Shown: positions 8,407 through 16,016, numbered from the stretch's first letter. The stretch is DNA of 32,361 nt from Frondihabitans sp. (GCA_025464735.1 JAODMX010000270.1:1-32361); one strand, 5' to 3'. Notes: generated from the letters alone by a model not told the origin. A program made the numbers and translations.

Positions 8407-8440
8407 AGGTGATTTCTCGTTCTCTCCACGGCGAATCGAG

Positions 8441-8728
8441 TTATCTATCGCCGAAGTAGGTCCGTTTCCCGCGCGCCACGAAGGGGCCGCTCACGCCGGG
8501 CAGACAGTCGATCTGCTCTAATCGGAGCAGTGATCCTATTATGCGGGGCGGTGCTCCGTTAAGCAACGTCTCATCCGCGAAGATGATTGTCCGCACGTCG
8601 GACCCTCGGCGTTCGCACACGATGTCGTCGACGAACCGTGGCTCGAGCAGCTCGAGAAGCATTCTCTCGGATGGATCGAAGCCCGCAGAGCTGATGATCT
8701 CGTCGGCGTTGTCAATCTCGTCGGACAT
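8441..8728 (-). CDS. Hypothetical protein, 95 residues
   Basis: I do not recognise the family. The frame runs from ATG 8728 to TAA 8441 and uses codons like its neighbours. The acidic N-terminus (MSDEIDNADEIISSAGFDPS) is followed by a helix (ERMLLELLEPRFVDDIVCER), a likely beta strand pair (VRTIIFADETLL) and a basic, aromatic C-terminus (GPFVARGKRTYFGDR). No signal peptide or membrane segment is present. A possible AGGAGAAAGG sits rather far upstream of the ATG, so the start is uncertain. It precedes the reductase-epimerase-reductase genes by 34 bp on the same strand and could be the first gene of that transcript. It also borders the truncated end of the Rhs gene on the other strand, so it may belong to the same disturbed region. 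Confidence 0.5.
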   Translation of the reverse strand: MSDEIDNADEIISSAGFDPSERMLLELLEPRFVDDIVCERRGSDVRTIIFADETLLNGAPPRIIGSLLRLEQIDCLPGVSGPFVARGKRTYFGDR

Positions 8729-8817
8729 GGCGGGGGCACGCCTTTCTCCTAGACACCTCCGTCGCGCCATGCGAGCAAGGCCGTGGCATTGGCGACGCGA
8801 TGGCATTGGAGGCCATC

Positions 8818-9238
8818 AACCGACCTCGACGGCGACCTACGGGTACGACGCGATGGGCGATGCGACCTCGCTCCCCGGCCAAGCGCTGACCTATGACCCG
8901 GAAGGGAAGCTCTCCACCGACACGACCACCGCGGGCACGCAGACGAACGTCTATGACACCACCGGGACCCTGCTGCTGCAGACCGACCCGACCGACGGGT
9001 CGACCCTGTACCTCGGTGATACCGAGCTGCATGAGGCCCCGGGATCCTCAACGGTCACCGCGACCCGCACGTATAGTGCCGGGTCGACGCCGATCGCGGA
9101 ACAGACCACGGCGAGCGGGACGGATGAGACCTATTCGCTGAACGCGGATGTGGACGGCACTGTCGACCTGGAAGTGAACGTCAATACCGGGGCGGTCACC
9201 CGCCGATACGCGGATCCGTTCGGGAACCCGCTCTGTGG
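8818..9238 (+). pseudogene. Rhs/YD-repeat core remnant, 5'-truncated and frameshifted
   Basis: About 140 residues of Rhs core are readable in one frame: TATYGYDAMGDATSLPGQ, LTYDPEGKLSTDTT, NVYDTTGTLLLQTDP, YLGDTELHEA and AVTRRYADPFGNP. These are the usual steps of the actinobacterial RHS repeat leading to the shell-closing tip. Everything upstream (normally a thousand or more residues, with signal or export domains) is missing: before about 8818 the frame encodes unrelated basic sequence and overlaps the small gene on the other strand. At about 9234-9236 the frame must change, by loss of one base or gain of two, to continue as WDGACSDTHGFLNK. The fragment has no start codon with a ribosome site. 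It is best read as the relic of an Rhs toxin gene or an orphan tip left after recombination. Confidence 0.8.
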
Positions 9239-10258
9239 GACGGGGCGTGCTCGGACACGCACGGGTTCTTGAATAAGTCGACGTCGGAGTTCTCCGGGTT
9301 GACCCAGGTTGGTGCGCGAGCGTATGACCCGACGATCGGGAAGTTCCTCTCCGTGGATGCGGTACTTGCTCCAGCTAATCCGTTGCAGAACAACGGGTAT
9401 GCGTACGGGGCGAACAGCCCCCTGTTGAATATGGATCCGTCGGGGAACTGCATCGTCGACAACAATGAGGCCCTGTCGCATGTGTCGAACTGTCCTGGGG
9501 GGCAGGGCACGAACAAGGCCGGGGCCGGGAAAGGGAACACACCTCCACCGGTTGCCGCCGGCAACAGCACGGGTGGCAGTTCGAACATGGGTGCCAACTG
9601 GAACTGTAAGTTTTGCTCGACAGGTTTTGACTCTTACCACGGCAAAGGTTCTGGCTTTGCGGGAAGAGTTGCCGCGGGAGTCCCGCTGCCCATCGGGCTC
9701 GCCCTTGGCGCGGTTGGGTTGGGCATCGGGGTTGCGGCATGCATCGCAGCTACGCTCGGCGTCTGCGCACCATTTGGGGTCGCCGCGGAAGTCGGAGTGG
9801 CATCGGCGACGATAGCCGCCGGTTCGGCCGAAATTGCGGAACAAGATGCGGAAGAAGGCGTCGAGGGCGGTACGGCCGCGAGTGAGGGAGCTGGAGACGA
9901 CGCCGACACTCTGTATCGGTCTGACGACAAGAATCCGGGCGATGCCCTAAAGGACGGATTTAAGCCAAAGGGCAGCAATATGAACCTTTTGGGGCATGCG
10001 GCAAACAACCCCTCGGACTCGGGATTTGTGTCGACGTCGAAAAGCTTCCTCGCTGCTCAAGAGCACGCAGAAGATCAGGGCTATGATTTCATATATAAAC
10101 TCCATGCCAGTGGCCTGGATGTAAATGCGGAACTCGGTGAGTCCTCGCCCTATCCGTTCGAAGACGAGATTGCTGTGCCTGGGCCCATCCCCGGAAGTCA
10201 GATCGAGGGATACTGGGGGCCGACGGGTTGGGTGAGCAACCCTGGTTACGGTGGGTGA
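9236..10258 (+). CDS. Rhs C-terminal tip with ADP-ribosyltransferase toxin domain
   Basis: Reading from the frame change, HGFLNKSTSEFSGLTQVGAR, YDPTIGKFLSVDAVL and NGYAYGANSPLLNMDPSGN form the conserved Rhs tip that precedes the variable toxin. A Gly/Pro linker and a hydrophobic segment (PIGLALGAVGLGIGVAACIA) follow. The C-terminal domain carries the R-S-E triad of pertussis-toxin/pierisin-like ADP-ribosyltransferases: LYRSDDKNPGDALKDGF (Arg codon 9917), a NLLGHA step, GFVSTSKSFLAA (STS at 10031-10039) and FEDEIAVPGPIPGSQIEGYW (catalytic Glu codon 10166). The order and spacing match that family as I know it. The E-D-E motif resembles ExE enzymes that modify arginine more than the QxE of pierisins, so the target is open. 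No good start codon exists in this frame; expression would need the missing upstream part or frame restoration. The stop overlaps the next gene by 4 nt. Confidence 0.78.
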   Translation, partial: WDGACSDTHGFLNKSTSEFSGLTQVGARAYDPTIGKFLSVDAVLAPANPLQNNGYAYGANSPLLNMDPSGNCIVDNNEALSHVSNCPGGQGTNKAGAGKGNTPPPVAAGNSTGGSSNMGANWNCKFCSTGFDSYHGKGSGFAGRVAAGVPLPIGLALGAVGLGIGVAACIAATLGVCAPFGVAAEVGVASATIAAGSAEIAEQDAEEGVEGGTAASEGAGDDADTLYRSDDKNPGDALKDGFKPKGSNMNLLGHAANNPSDSGFVSTSKSFLAAQEHAEDQGYDFIYKLHASGLDVNAELGESSPYPFEDEIAVPGPIPGSQIEGYWGPTGWVSNPGYGG

Positions 10259-10662
10259 GCCCTGTGTTGCAGGAAATTGAGTACTACGCCGCGGGGGAGT
10301 CCGCGGTCGGCAAGTTGGTGGCGAATGCCGAGCCTGAGCCGGAGGTTCAAATCACCTTGGTGGACTCGTCGCGATATGTAGGTTCAGGGTCTGACTTTTT
10401 CCAGGCCCTTTTGGAATGTAGGCGTCAGTTGGACGAGCTCAATATCCAACTGAACTGCAACGGTGCTCGTAGAGACGTTTTTCCTTCGGCAATGCAAAGT
10501 CAGACGGGACTGGCGAGACGTGCGTACCTCGTTACGTTCCCCAGGTCGAAATATCGACCACCCGTCGTAGACATCTTCGGCCCGTCAAATGATCTAGCAG
10601 CCTTGGCGACAGTCGAAGAACAACTCGCGTGGCACAAGCGTTGGCTGGAAACCTCGGAATAG
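10255..10662 (+). CDS. Candidate immunity protein for the adjacent ADP-ribosyltransferase
   Basis: The 135-residue protein begins at a GTG overlapping the toxin stop (GTGA at 10255-10258). A second GTG at 10264 is an alternative start. The sequence has no signal peptide or membrane segment and is consistent with a small soluble alpha/beta protein: QITLVDSSRYVGSGSDFFQA, LLECRRQLDELNIQLNCNGA, VFPSAMQSQTGLARRAYLV and VEEQLAWHKRWLET. The LNCNGA...VxPSxM...G...AY pattern recalls small proteins encoded next to polymorphic toxins; that is memory, not a search result. Position, size and overlap with the toxin are the pattern expected for a cognate immunity gene. AT content is higher than in the flanking operons, in line with horizontal acquisition. 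The function is inferred from context only. Confidence 0.6.
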   Translation: MSPVLQEIEYYAAGESAVGKLVANAEPEPEVQITLVDSSRYVGSGSDFFQALLECRRQLDELNIQLNCNGARRDVFPSAMQSQTGLARRAYLVTFPRSKYRPPVVDIFGPSNDLAALATVEEQLAWHKRWLETSE

Positions 10663-10708
10663 CCGTGGATGCCTCCCTGTCAGGTCAGAGGTTTGGCCGT
10701 CGGGCGTG

Positions 10709-10975
10709 TTAAGCCTTCGAATCGAGACCAGTCCAACCACTAACGTAATTTGGGTTGGACACGAAGTCACCCGTGATGGACCCGTGGTCGTCCACTTTCC
10801 AATAGCCCTTGATCGCCCGAGCGGGGACTTCACCATTCGGGTCATATGCCGAATCGATTGCGTAGACCCACTTACCAGGACGCTTCAACGCCTCCACCGC
10901 TGCCTCAATTGGGATGAGAGGCTCATCGGCCGGTGTGACAAGTTTGTGCGACCGGTCCTTTCGTCTAAAGGGCAT
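10709..10975 (-). CDS. Small protein like the C-terminal module of type VII secretion-associated proteins
   Basis: The 88-residue frame from ATG 10975 (an in-frame ATG at 11005 would add 10 residues) to TAA 10709 reads PADEPLIPIEAAVEALKR, GKWVYAIDSAYDPNGEVP, ARAIKGYWKVDDHGSI and FVSNPNYVSG. The W..xxD....G.xPxxAxxGxWxxD..G.I..F..N.xY pattern matches, from memory, the C-terminal module of actinobacterial proteins annotated as type VII secretion system-associated. Those are usually longer, so this may be a fragment. Its end (IKGYW ... FVSNPNY) is also strikingly like the end of the ADP-ribosyltransferase toxin (IEGYW ... WVSNPGY), so it could alternatively be a toxin relic. No clear ribosome site is seen. 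It is convergent with the candidate immunity gene, 46 bp away. Confidence 0.5.
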   Translation of the reverse strand: MPFRRKDRSHKLVTPADEPLIPIEAAVEALKRPGKWVYAIDSAYDPNGEVPARAIKGYWKVDDHGSITGDFVSNPNYVSGWTGLDSKA

Positions 10976-11072
10976 GGAAGAAGAATTCCACAACACTGGG
11001 CGCACCTCAAGGCACGTGGGTCGAAGTTGCTGCTGGCTCGGACAGCTCCAACCAAGGACGCCTGACTCTCGC

Positions 11073-11907
11073 GGAATGACTGCGGTAAAGGAGCGCCTCA
11101 GGTTGTCGTTCCTTGAGCCGTTGAAGAACCCGGAGTTGCGCCGACTTTACGGCAAGAGCCTCAAGGGCGGTCTTCTTGCTTTACGGCCCTCCAGGGTGTG
11201 GCAAGACTTTTATCGCGAAGGCGTTGGCGGGTGAGCTCGGTGCGGCGTTCCTGTCGATCGGGCTGTCGGATATTCTCGATCCGTTCCTGGGGAACAGCGA
11301 GAAGAACGTTCACGAGGCTTTCCAGCTGGCGAGGCGGCAGGCGCCGTGTGTGTTGTTCATCGATGAGATCGATGCTCTTGGGCAGCGGCGGAGCCAGACG
11401 CGTAATTCTGCGATCCGTGGGACCGTGAATCAATTGCTCACGGAGCTCGACGGTGTGGGAAGCGACAACGACGACGTCTTCGTGTTGGCGGCAACAAACC
11501 AGCCGTGGGATGTGGATCCTGCTCTGCGTCGCCCAGGTCGGTTTGACCGGACCGTGCTTGTGCTGCCACCCGACCTCGAGGCGCGTGAGTCCATCTTCCA
11601 TTCGCACCTGAAGGAACGACCGGTGGAAGGAATCGACCCGAAGAAATTGGCGAAGGCGTCGGAGGGTCTATCTGGGGCCGATATTGCGTACGTGTGCGAG
11701 TTGGCGGCCGAGAACGCGATGACCGACAGTGTCCGCACGGGCGTAGTGAGGATGATCGGCATGGCTGACCTCGAAGCTTCGCTTACCGAAGTGCGGCCCT
11801 CGACAGGCGCGTGGCTCGACAGCGCGCGCAACGTCGTCACGTTCGGGGAGAACGACGGCACCTACACCGAGCTGCGCTCGTACCTGAAAACGATGAAGCG
11901 GCTGTAG
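11073..11907 (+). pseudogene. AAA+ ATPase (CDC48/FtsH-like), 5'-truncated with frameshift
   Basis: Homology starts abruptly with GMTAVKERLRLSFLEPLKNP (ATG 11076), the helix that normally precedes the AAA module, so roughly the first third of the gene is missing. At 11178 one extra base separates KSLKGGLL from LYGPPGCGKTFIAKALAGEL; removing it restores the GGLLLYGPPGCGKT Walker A motif. Downstream the domain is complete: CVLFIDEIDALGQRRSQTRN (Walker B), NQLLTELDGV, VFVLAATNQPWDVDPALRRP, GRFDRTVLVLPP (arginine-finger region), GLSGADIAYVCELAAENAM (sensor 2 region) and a C-terminal tail TGAWLDSARNVVTFG. The intact family is an actinobacterial cytoplasmic ATPase often paired with a TPR protein. 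Translation from TTG 11176 could make a truncated protein with an almost intact ATPase core, but lacking the N-terminal substrate domain. Probably nonfunctional. Confidence 0.85.
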
Positions 11908-11919
11908 CCGACGAGACTG

Positions 11920-13014
11920 ATGGCTGAGCACTCTGAAGTCGCGCACGCGCGGGTACTGGTCGACGCTGGTCGCCCGGAGGCAGCGTTACGTCGCCTGTCG
12001 ACCCTCCTCGCGTCCGAACCTGATCGTGCTGACGCCCTGCTCCTGTTCGCCTCGACACAACTGCACCACGGCGACGCCGAAGAAGCGATCCAGGCCGGCT
12101 ACCGGCTGCTGTCCTTGGAACCACGCCACGTCGCCGCCCTTCGAGTTGTCGCGCGCGCCCATAGCAAGCTGGGCGAACACGATGAGGCTAAGGTCACCGC
12201 TCAGCTGGCTGTCGAAGAAGCTCCGCAGAGTGCGAACGCCCACATGACACGGGTTGTTGTCGGCATCGCGGCTGGAGACGTCGGCGTCGAGGTGAAGGAG
12301 TCCGCGACGACAGCCGTGGCCTTGGCACCCTTATCGTCAAGCGCTCACCTGACCCTGGGCAACTACCTCAGGAAGGCGAAGCTTCCCGACAAGGCGCGGG
12401 CCGCGTATCGAGAGGCCCTCCGCCTAGACCCGCAGTCGATAACCGCTCAGAACAACCTGGCGTTGCTAGGACTCGACGCCCGGCGTGCCGTGCGGACCGT
12501 TCCTGTGTTCTCACAGATGCTCCGCGGTGCGCCCAACTACACCCTTCTGCAGAGGAATCTCGTGGCAACGATCCTTGCCGCGGTGCGAAACCTGCGGCTC
12601 TTCCTCTCCCTCTCGACACTTCTTCGCGCCCTGGTCGGCCTGTTCGTGTTCGCCCTATCCACAGGCGAGGGCACAGACGGGCCCACCATCCCGACGGAGG
12701 TGTACTTCATCATCTCCGCAGCCGGAGCATGCCTCGCCCTCGGCCTCATCGTCGGCTACGGCGTGGCATTCCTCCGTGCTGGAGGCCCCGGAACGCGAGC
12801 CTTTGTGCTGAACGCTCTGCACGACAGGCGCGGGTTCCGCAGCGTCGTCGTCTTCTTGGCCGTCCAGTCCGTCGTTGTCGTCGCTTCGGCGTTCATCGGC
12901 CCTCAGATCGAGCTCTACTACGTCCAATTTTTTCTCTTCTTCGGCATCGCCACTCTGCAGCACCGCGCCGAGAAACGTTGGCTCGCGTCGGCGCAAGGCG
13001 CCACTGATAGGTAG
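11920..13014 (+). CDS. TPR protein with C-terminal membrane segments
   Basis: The 364-residue protein starts at ATG 11920, 12 nt after the ATPase stop. Residues about 5-190 are five or so tetratricopeptide repeats (HARVLVDAGRPEAALRRLST, ASEPDRADALLLFASTQLHH, LEPRHVAALRVVARAHSKLG, AHLTLGNYLRKAKLPDKARA, YREALRLDPQSITAQNNLAL), a scaffold for protein binding. The C-terminal part has about four hydrophobic helices (LLRALVGLFVFALS, VYFIISAAGACLALGLIVGY, VVVFLAVQSVVVVASAFIG, YYVQFFLFFGIATL), so it is probably a membrane protein with a cytoplasmic N-terminal TPR domain. As I recall, it usually sits beside the AAA+ ATPase encoded just upstream, forming an ATPase/adaptor pair. Here the partner gene is damaged while this one reads intact. 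Its client is unknown. Confidence 0.8.
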   Translation: MAEHSEVAHARVLVDAGRPEAALRRLSTLLASEPDRADALLLFASTQLHHGDAEEAIQAGYRLLSLEPRHVAALRVVARAHSKLGEHDEAKVTAQLAVEEAPQSANAHMTRVVVGIAAGDVGVEVKESATTAVALAPLSSSAHLTLGNYLRKAKLPDKARAAYREALRLDPQSITAQNNLALLGLDARRAVRTVPVFSQMLRGAPNYTLLQRNLVATILAAVRNLRLFLSLSTLLRALVGLFVFALSTGEGTDGPTIPTEVYFIISAAGACLALGLIVGYGVAFLRAGGPGTRAFVLNALHDRRGFRSVVVFLAVQSVVVVASAFIGPQIELYYVQFFLFFGIATLQHRAEKRWLASAQGATDR

Positions 13015-13095
13015 CGGTGCCGAGCGTTTTTCGCACAAGCGGACGTCGCCCCATCACAACCGCCAACCACACCCCCCACAACCGCACCCGCAGAA

Positions 13096-15654
13096 TCAGC
13101 CGCCCGATATCAGCCCAGCTCGTCGAGCGTGCGTGATGGCCTCGAGCCGATCGGAGGCGTCGAGCTTGCGGTAGAGGCTGCGCTGCTGCGTGCGGACGGT
13201 GCTGTAGGTGATCTGGAGGGAGATGGCGATCTGTCGGATCGACTGTCCTGCAACGATCCGGTCGAGTACCTGTTGCTCGCGACGCGTGAGAGTGATCAGC
13301 GCGATGGAGTCCGGGTAGATCTCTCCGCTGGCTTCGAGTGACGACTCGATCAGTGCGCGCTGCGCCGGGAGGAGACGAGAGGCGAGCGTCAGGAGCTCGT
13401 GTCGCGGGACCGTGGTGAACGGACGCAGCATTCCGGTGTGTTCTGCGGTGCTCACGGCGCGACCGAGGGAGCTCGCCGCGAGTGCATCGTCGCCCGTCCG
13501 ATGGGCGGCGACGGCCCTGATGACGAGCATCTCGAGCCGGTGCCGCCGGCTGGCCTGGTGGCTCCAGCTGGTGTCCTTCGCGAGGCGGAGCGCCTCGCTC
13601 GGGTCGCCGGCCAGCAGCGCGAGGCGCGCGTGGGTCGTCTGCAGCACTGCGTGATCGCGGTAGGGGCCGTTGGCGATGCGGTGGGCATGGTTACCGTGTC
13701 CGAGTGCGAGGTGTGCGTCGGCCTCGATTTGGGCCGCGAGTGGGTCGAAGGGCTGAGGGCGGGCGGCCGAGCCGAGAGTCCAGCCTGCTCGGTCGATCGA
13801 CTCCAGGACGTCGACGGCGCTCCGCGTGCTGACCGCCAGGAGCGAGCGGGCGTAGAGCTCGTAGGTTGAGAGGATGTTGGGGAAGATGTTCTCGTACAGG
13901 GTTGCCTCTGCGGCCGATGCCTCGGCGAAATCGAGCCTGTCCGTGGCGAGAAGCATCCGGGCGGTGTTGGTCGAGGTCTGCATGTACGGCGCGAGCCAGG
14001 TCGTCGGTGGCTCGGCCGCGACGCTCCGGCTGTGGCGCTGGATCCAGGTCGTCGCTTCGGGGAGGTTTCCGTGAACCGCGTGCGTGAGTGCGAGTTTTGC
14101 GGCGGCGTCGGCTTCGATGTATCCGAACGTGCCGTCCGTCGAGCGGCGGAAGGCGAGCTCGAAGCGACCCACTGCGGTGAGCACATCCCCGGTGATGAGG
14201 GATGTCTCGCCGGCGAAGAACTGGACGGACGCGTAGAGGTCGACGACCGCCCCGGGTCGGCTCGCGCGCGCTACGTCGGCCACCGTCACGATGCGGTTGC
14301 TGAGCTCGATGGCCTCCGCCCATCGGGCTGACGTCCGGAGCGCGAGGAGACAGGCGAACGCAGTGTTGATCGCCGAGGGGGCGCGCTGGCTCGCTCCCAG
14401 TTCGGCGAGGTCGGCGGGGAGTGTGGGGAGGATGTCGGCATTCACCGTCGGCTCGTCCAGCTGCAGGAAGATGCTCCGGATCGCCCTGGACGGCGTCGGC
14501 TCGGGCGTCGCGAAGAACTCCTCGGTAGGGGTCGCGAGAAGCGCCCGGTTGAGGTCCTCGCGGTGGTGGAGCATGAGGGTCCGCCAGTGTTCGTCGATGA
14601 TGCCGACGACAAGACGCCAAGCCTTGGCGACGATCGCGTGCTCGAGGGCCGCTGCCGGTCGTCCCTGCTCCGCATACCAGCGGCCCAGATGCTCGCTCAG
14701 CGTCCGGAGTCGTCCGGGGTCGCGTCGCTCGAGTTCATCGTGCAGCGCCTTGCGGGCCGTCGGTGCCCACCTGGACTCCGACGCGGCGCCGGATGCGTCG
14801 GGCGCCAACAGGCCGGCGGCGATGAGACGTTCCAGATAGGTGTCGGCCGACTCATCGGACGATACGTGTCCGGCCAGTTCCGGGGTGATGCTTCCCGGGA
14901 TAGACGAGGCCAGGGCGAAGTCAATAAGGCCGGCGTTTGGGATCCTCGGCAAGAGCTCGCCGAGCCACCGGGAGGTCACCCGCTTCATCAGTGTGGGGAG
15001 GTCGTCGTCCGTGTCAACAGCGATCGCCTCGACAAGCTCCTGCACCAGGGCCGGCCATCCGCCGACCTCCTCGTGCACGGTCGCCGCGAGCTCGTCGGCG
15101 GCTTCATACCCTGCCAATCGGAACAGCTCCGCGAGCTCCTCCGGTGTGAAGAGCAGGTCGTGCGCTGTGAGCATGACAGCAGGGATCTCTCGAAGGGCGT
15201 GCGGAGCGAAGTCCCGGAAACTCCGCATGCCGACAATCAGCCGGAGGTCGGGGACGTGAGTAGCCAGATCGATGAGCCCCTCGTCGACTCCCTCACCCGT
15301 GACGTTCTCGAAGTTGTCAATCCATACCGTCAGCGGGCGATCGATCGTGGAGATCATTCGGGCCGCGAGCGATTGTGGGCTTCGCCCGTTCGCTATCGCG
15401 GGTAGGGGAACGCCGGCGTCGGTCAGCGCGTCGACCAAGGAGATCCAGAAGTCGTTCTGGTCGCCCTCTCCTGAGCGCACCCGGAGTGTGGCGACGTGTT
15501 GCCCCTCACCGGCGGCTTCCGTCAGCCACTGCCGCACCAGAACGCTCTTCCCGAAGCCGGTCGGAGCACGGAGCACGCACAACGGGACCTCGCGGTCGAG
15601 GCACGCCAGGAGACGGGACCGGGACAGGATTACGCCACTGGACGAGTGGATCAC
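13096..15654 (-). CDS. LuxR family regulator, MalT/LAL type
   Basis: The 852-residue signal-transduction ATPase has an N-terminal P-loop (CVLRAPTGFGKSVLVRQW; GFGKS at residues 33-37), a Walker B-like strand LTVWIDNFENV near residue 110, and VPDLRLIVGMRSFRDF and LTAHDLLFTPEELAELFRLA, typical of STAND/MalT-type NTPases. The middle is a long alpha-helical repeat region. The C-terminus, from about residue 789, is a LuxR HTH: LTRREQQVLDRIVAGQSIRQ, IAISLQITYSTVRTQQRSLY and RKLDASDRLEAITHARRAGL. It is transcribed away from the giant surface protein gene across a 362-bp shared intergenic region, so it is a natural candidate activator of that gene, although this is inference. The ATG at 15654 begins MIHSSSGVILSRSRLLACL, the usual beginning just before the P-loop. 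The ligand is unknown. Confidence 0.92.
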   Translation of the reverse strand: MIHSSSGVILSRSRLLACLDREVPLCVLRAPTGFGKSVLVRQWLTEAAGEGQHVATLRVRSGEGDQNDFWISLVDALTDAGVPLPAIANGRSPQSLAARMISTIDRPLTVWIDNFENVTGEGVDEGLIDLATHVPDLRLIVGMRSFRDFAPHALREIPAVMLTAHDLLFTPEELAELFRLAGYEAADELAATVHEEVGGWPALVQELVEAIAVDTDDDLPTLMKRVTSRWLGELLPRIPNAGLIDFALASSIPGSITPELAGHVSSDESADTYLERLIAAGLLAPDASGAASESRWAPTARKALHDELERRDPGRLRTLSEHLGRWYAEQGRPAAALEHAIVAKAWRLVVGIIDEHWRTLMLHHREDLNRALLATPTEEFFATPEPTPSRAIRSIFLQLDEPTVNADILPTLPADLAELGASQRAPSAINTAFACLLALRTSARWAEAIELSNRIVTVADVARASRPGAVVDLYASVQFFAGETSLITGDVLTAVGRFELAFRRSTDGTFGYIEADAAAKLALTHAVHGNLPEATTWIQRHSRSVAAEPPTTWLAPYMQTSTNTARMLLATDRLDFAEASAAEATLYENIFPNILSTYELYARSLLAVSTRSAVDVLESIDRAGWTLGSAARPQPFDPLAAQIEADAHLALGHGNHAHRIANGPYRDHAVLQTTHARLALLAGDPSEALRLAKDTSWSHQASRRHRLEMLVIRAVAAHRTGDDALAASSLGRAVSTAEHTGMLRPFTTVPRHELLTLASRLLPAQRALIESSLEASGEIYPDSIALITLTRREQQVLDRIVAGQSIRQIAISLQITYSTVRTQQRSLYRKLDASDRLEAITHARRAGLISGG

Positions 15655-16016
15655 CGCTCGGCCGCGCTCGAGCCGGGCCGAAGAATACCAATCTCCATGG
15701 AACGGTGGCCTCCCGAAATCTCGCCCTCGACGTGGCGACGCTGAATGTTTCTTCCCACTGGATTACATATACCGCACTCATTGCGCTTGCAGCCGCCGAA
15801 CGATCTTCGGTCGCGAGGCGGGGGGACGATGAAGCCCCGATGAAGAAATCCGGGTGTTCAGTCTTGTGCTCGACCTCAGCCCGGATCTGCCCGCGTTTAC
15901 CACGATGAAAGCCCGATGGTATTTACAGTCTGGCCCATTCCGGAGCGTCTCGCCCCAACACACTGAAGTTCGGTCAGTGGCTTGCACGCCACCTGTTGAG
16001 CGGTGAGAGGGGTCCG
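15655..16016. promoter_or_regulatory. Divergent promoter region of the LuxR and surface-protein genes
   Basis: This 362-bp segment has no credible gene and is AT-richer than its flanks. On the + strand TTTACC (15896-15901) and TATTTA (15920-15925), 18 bp apart, are a weak promoter candidate for the surface protein. A CCGAA...TTCGG mini-hairpin lies near 15797-15811. On the - strand, TATATGTAAT near 15763-15772 is a possible -10 region for the LuxR gene. None matches consensus well. AGAGG at 16006-16010 is the likely ribosome site for ATG 16017. Confidence 0.35.

Noticed and set aside
8429..8453. CGGCGA/TCGCCG short inverted repeat between two - strand genes
   Set aside because: Arms are only 6 bp with a 13-bp loop and overlap the end of a coding region; too weak to call an operator or terminator.
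9269..9280. TTG at 9269 as an independent start for the toxin
   Set aside because: It falls inside the conserved Rhs tip (HGFLNK) and has no ribosome site, so it is not a natural start.
10706..11065. + strand 119-codon frame between the immunity gene and the ATPase
   Set aside because: It is opposite the better-supported T7SS-like small gene, has no domain and no ribosome site.
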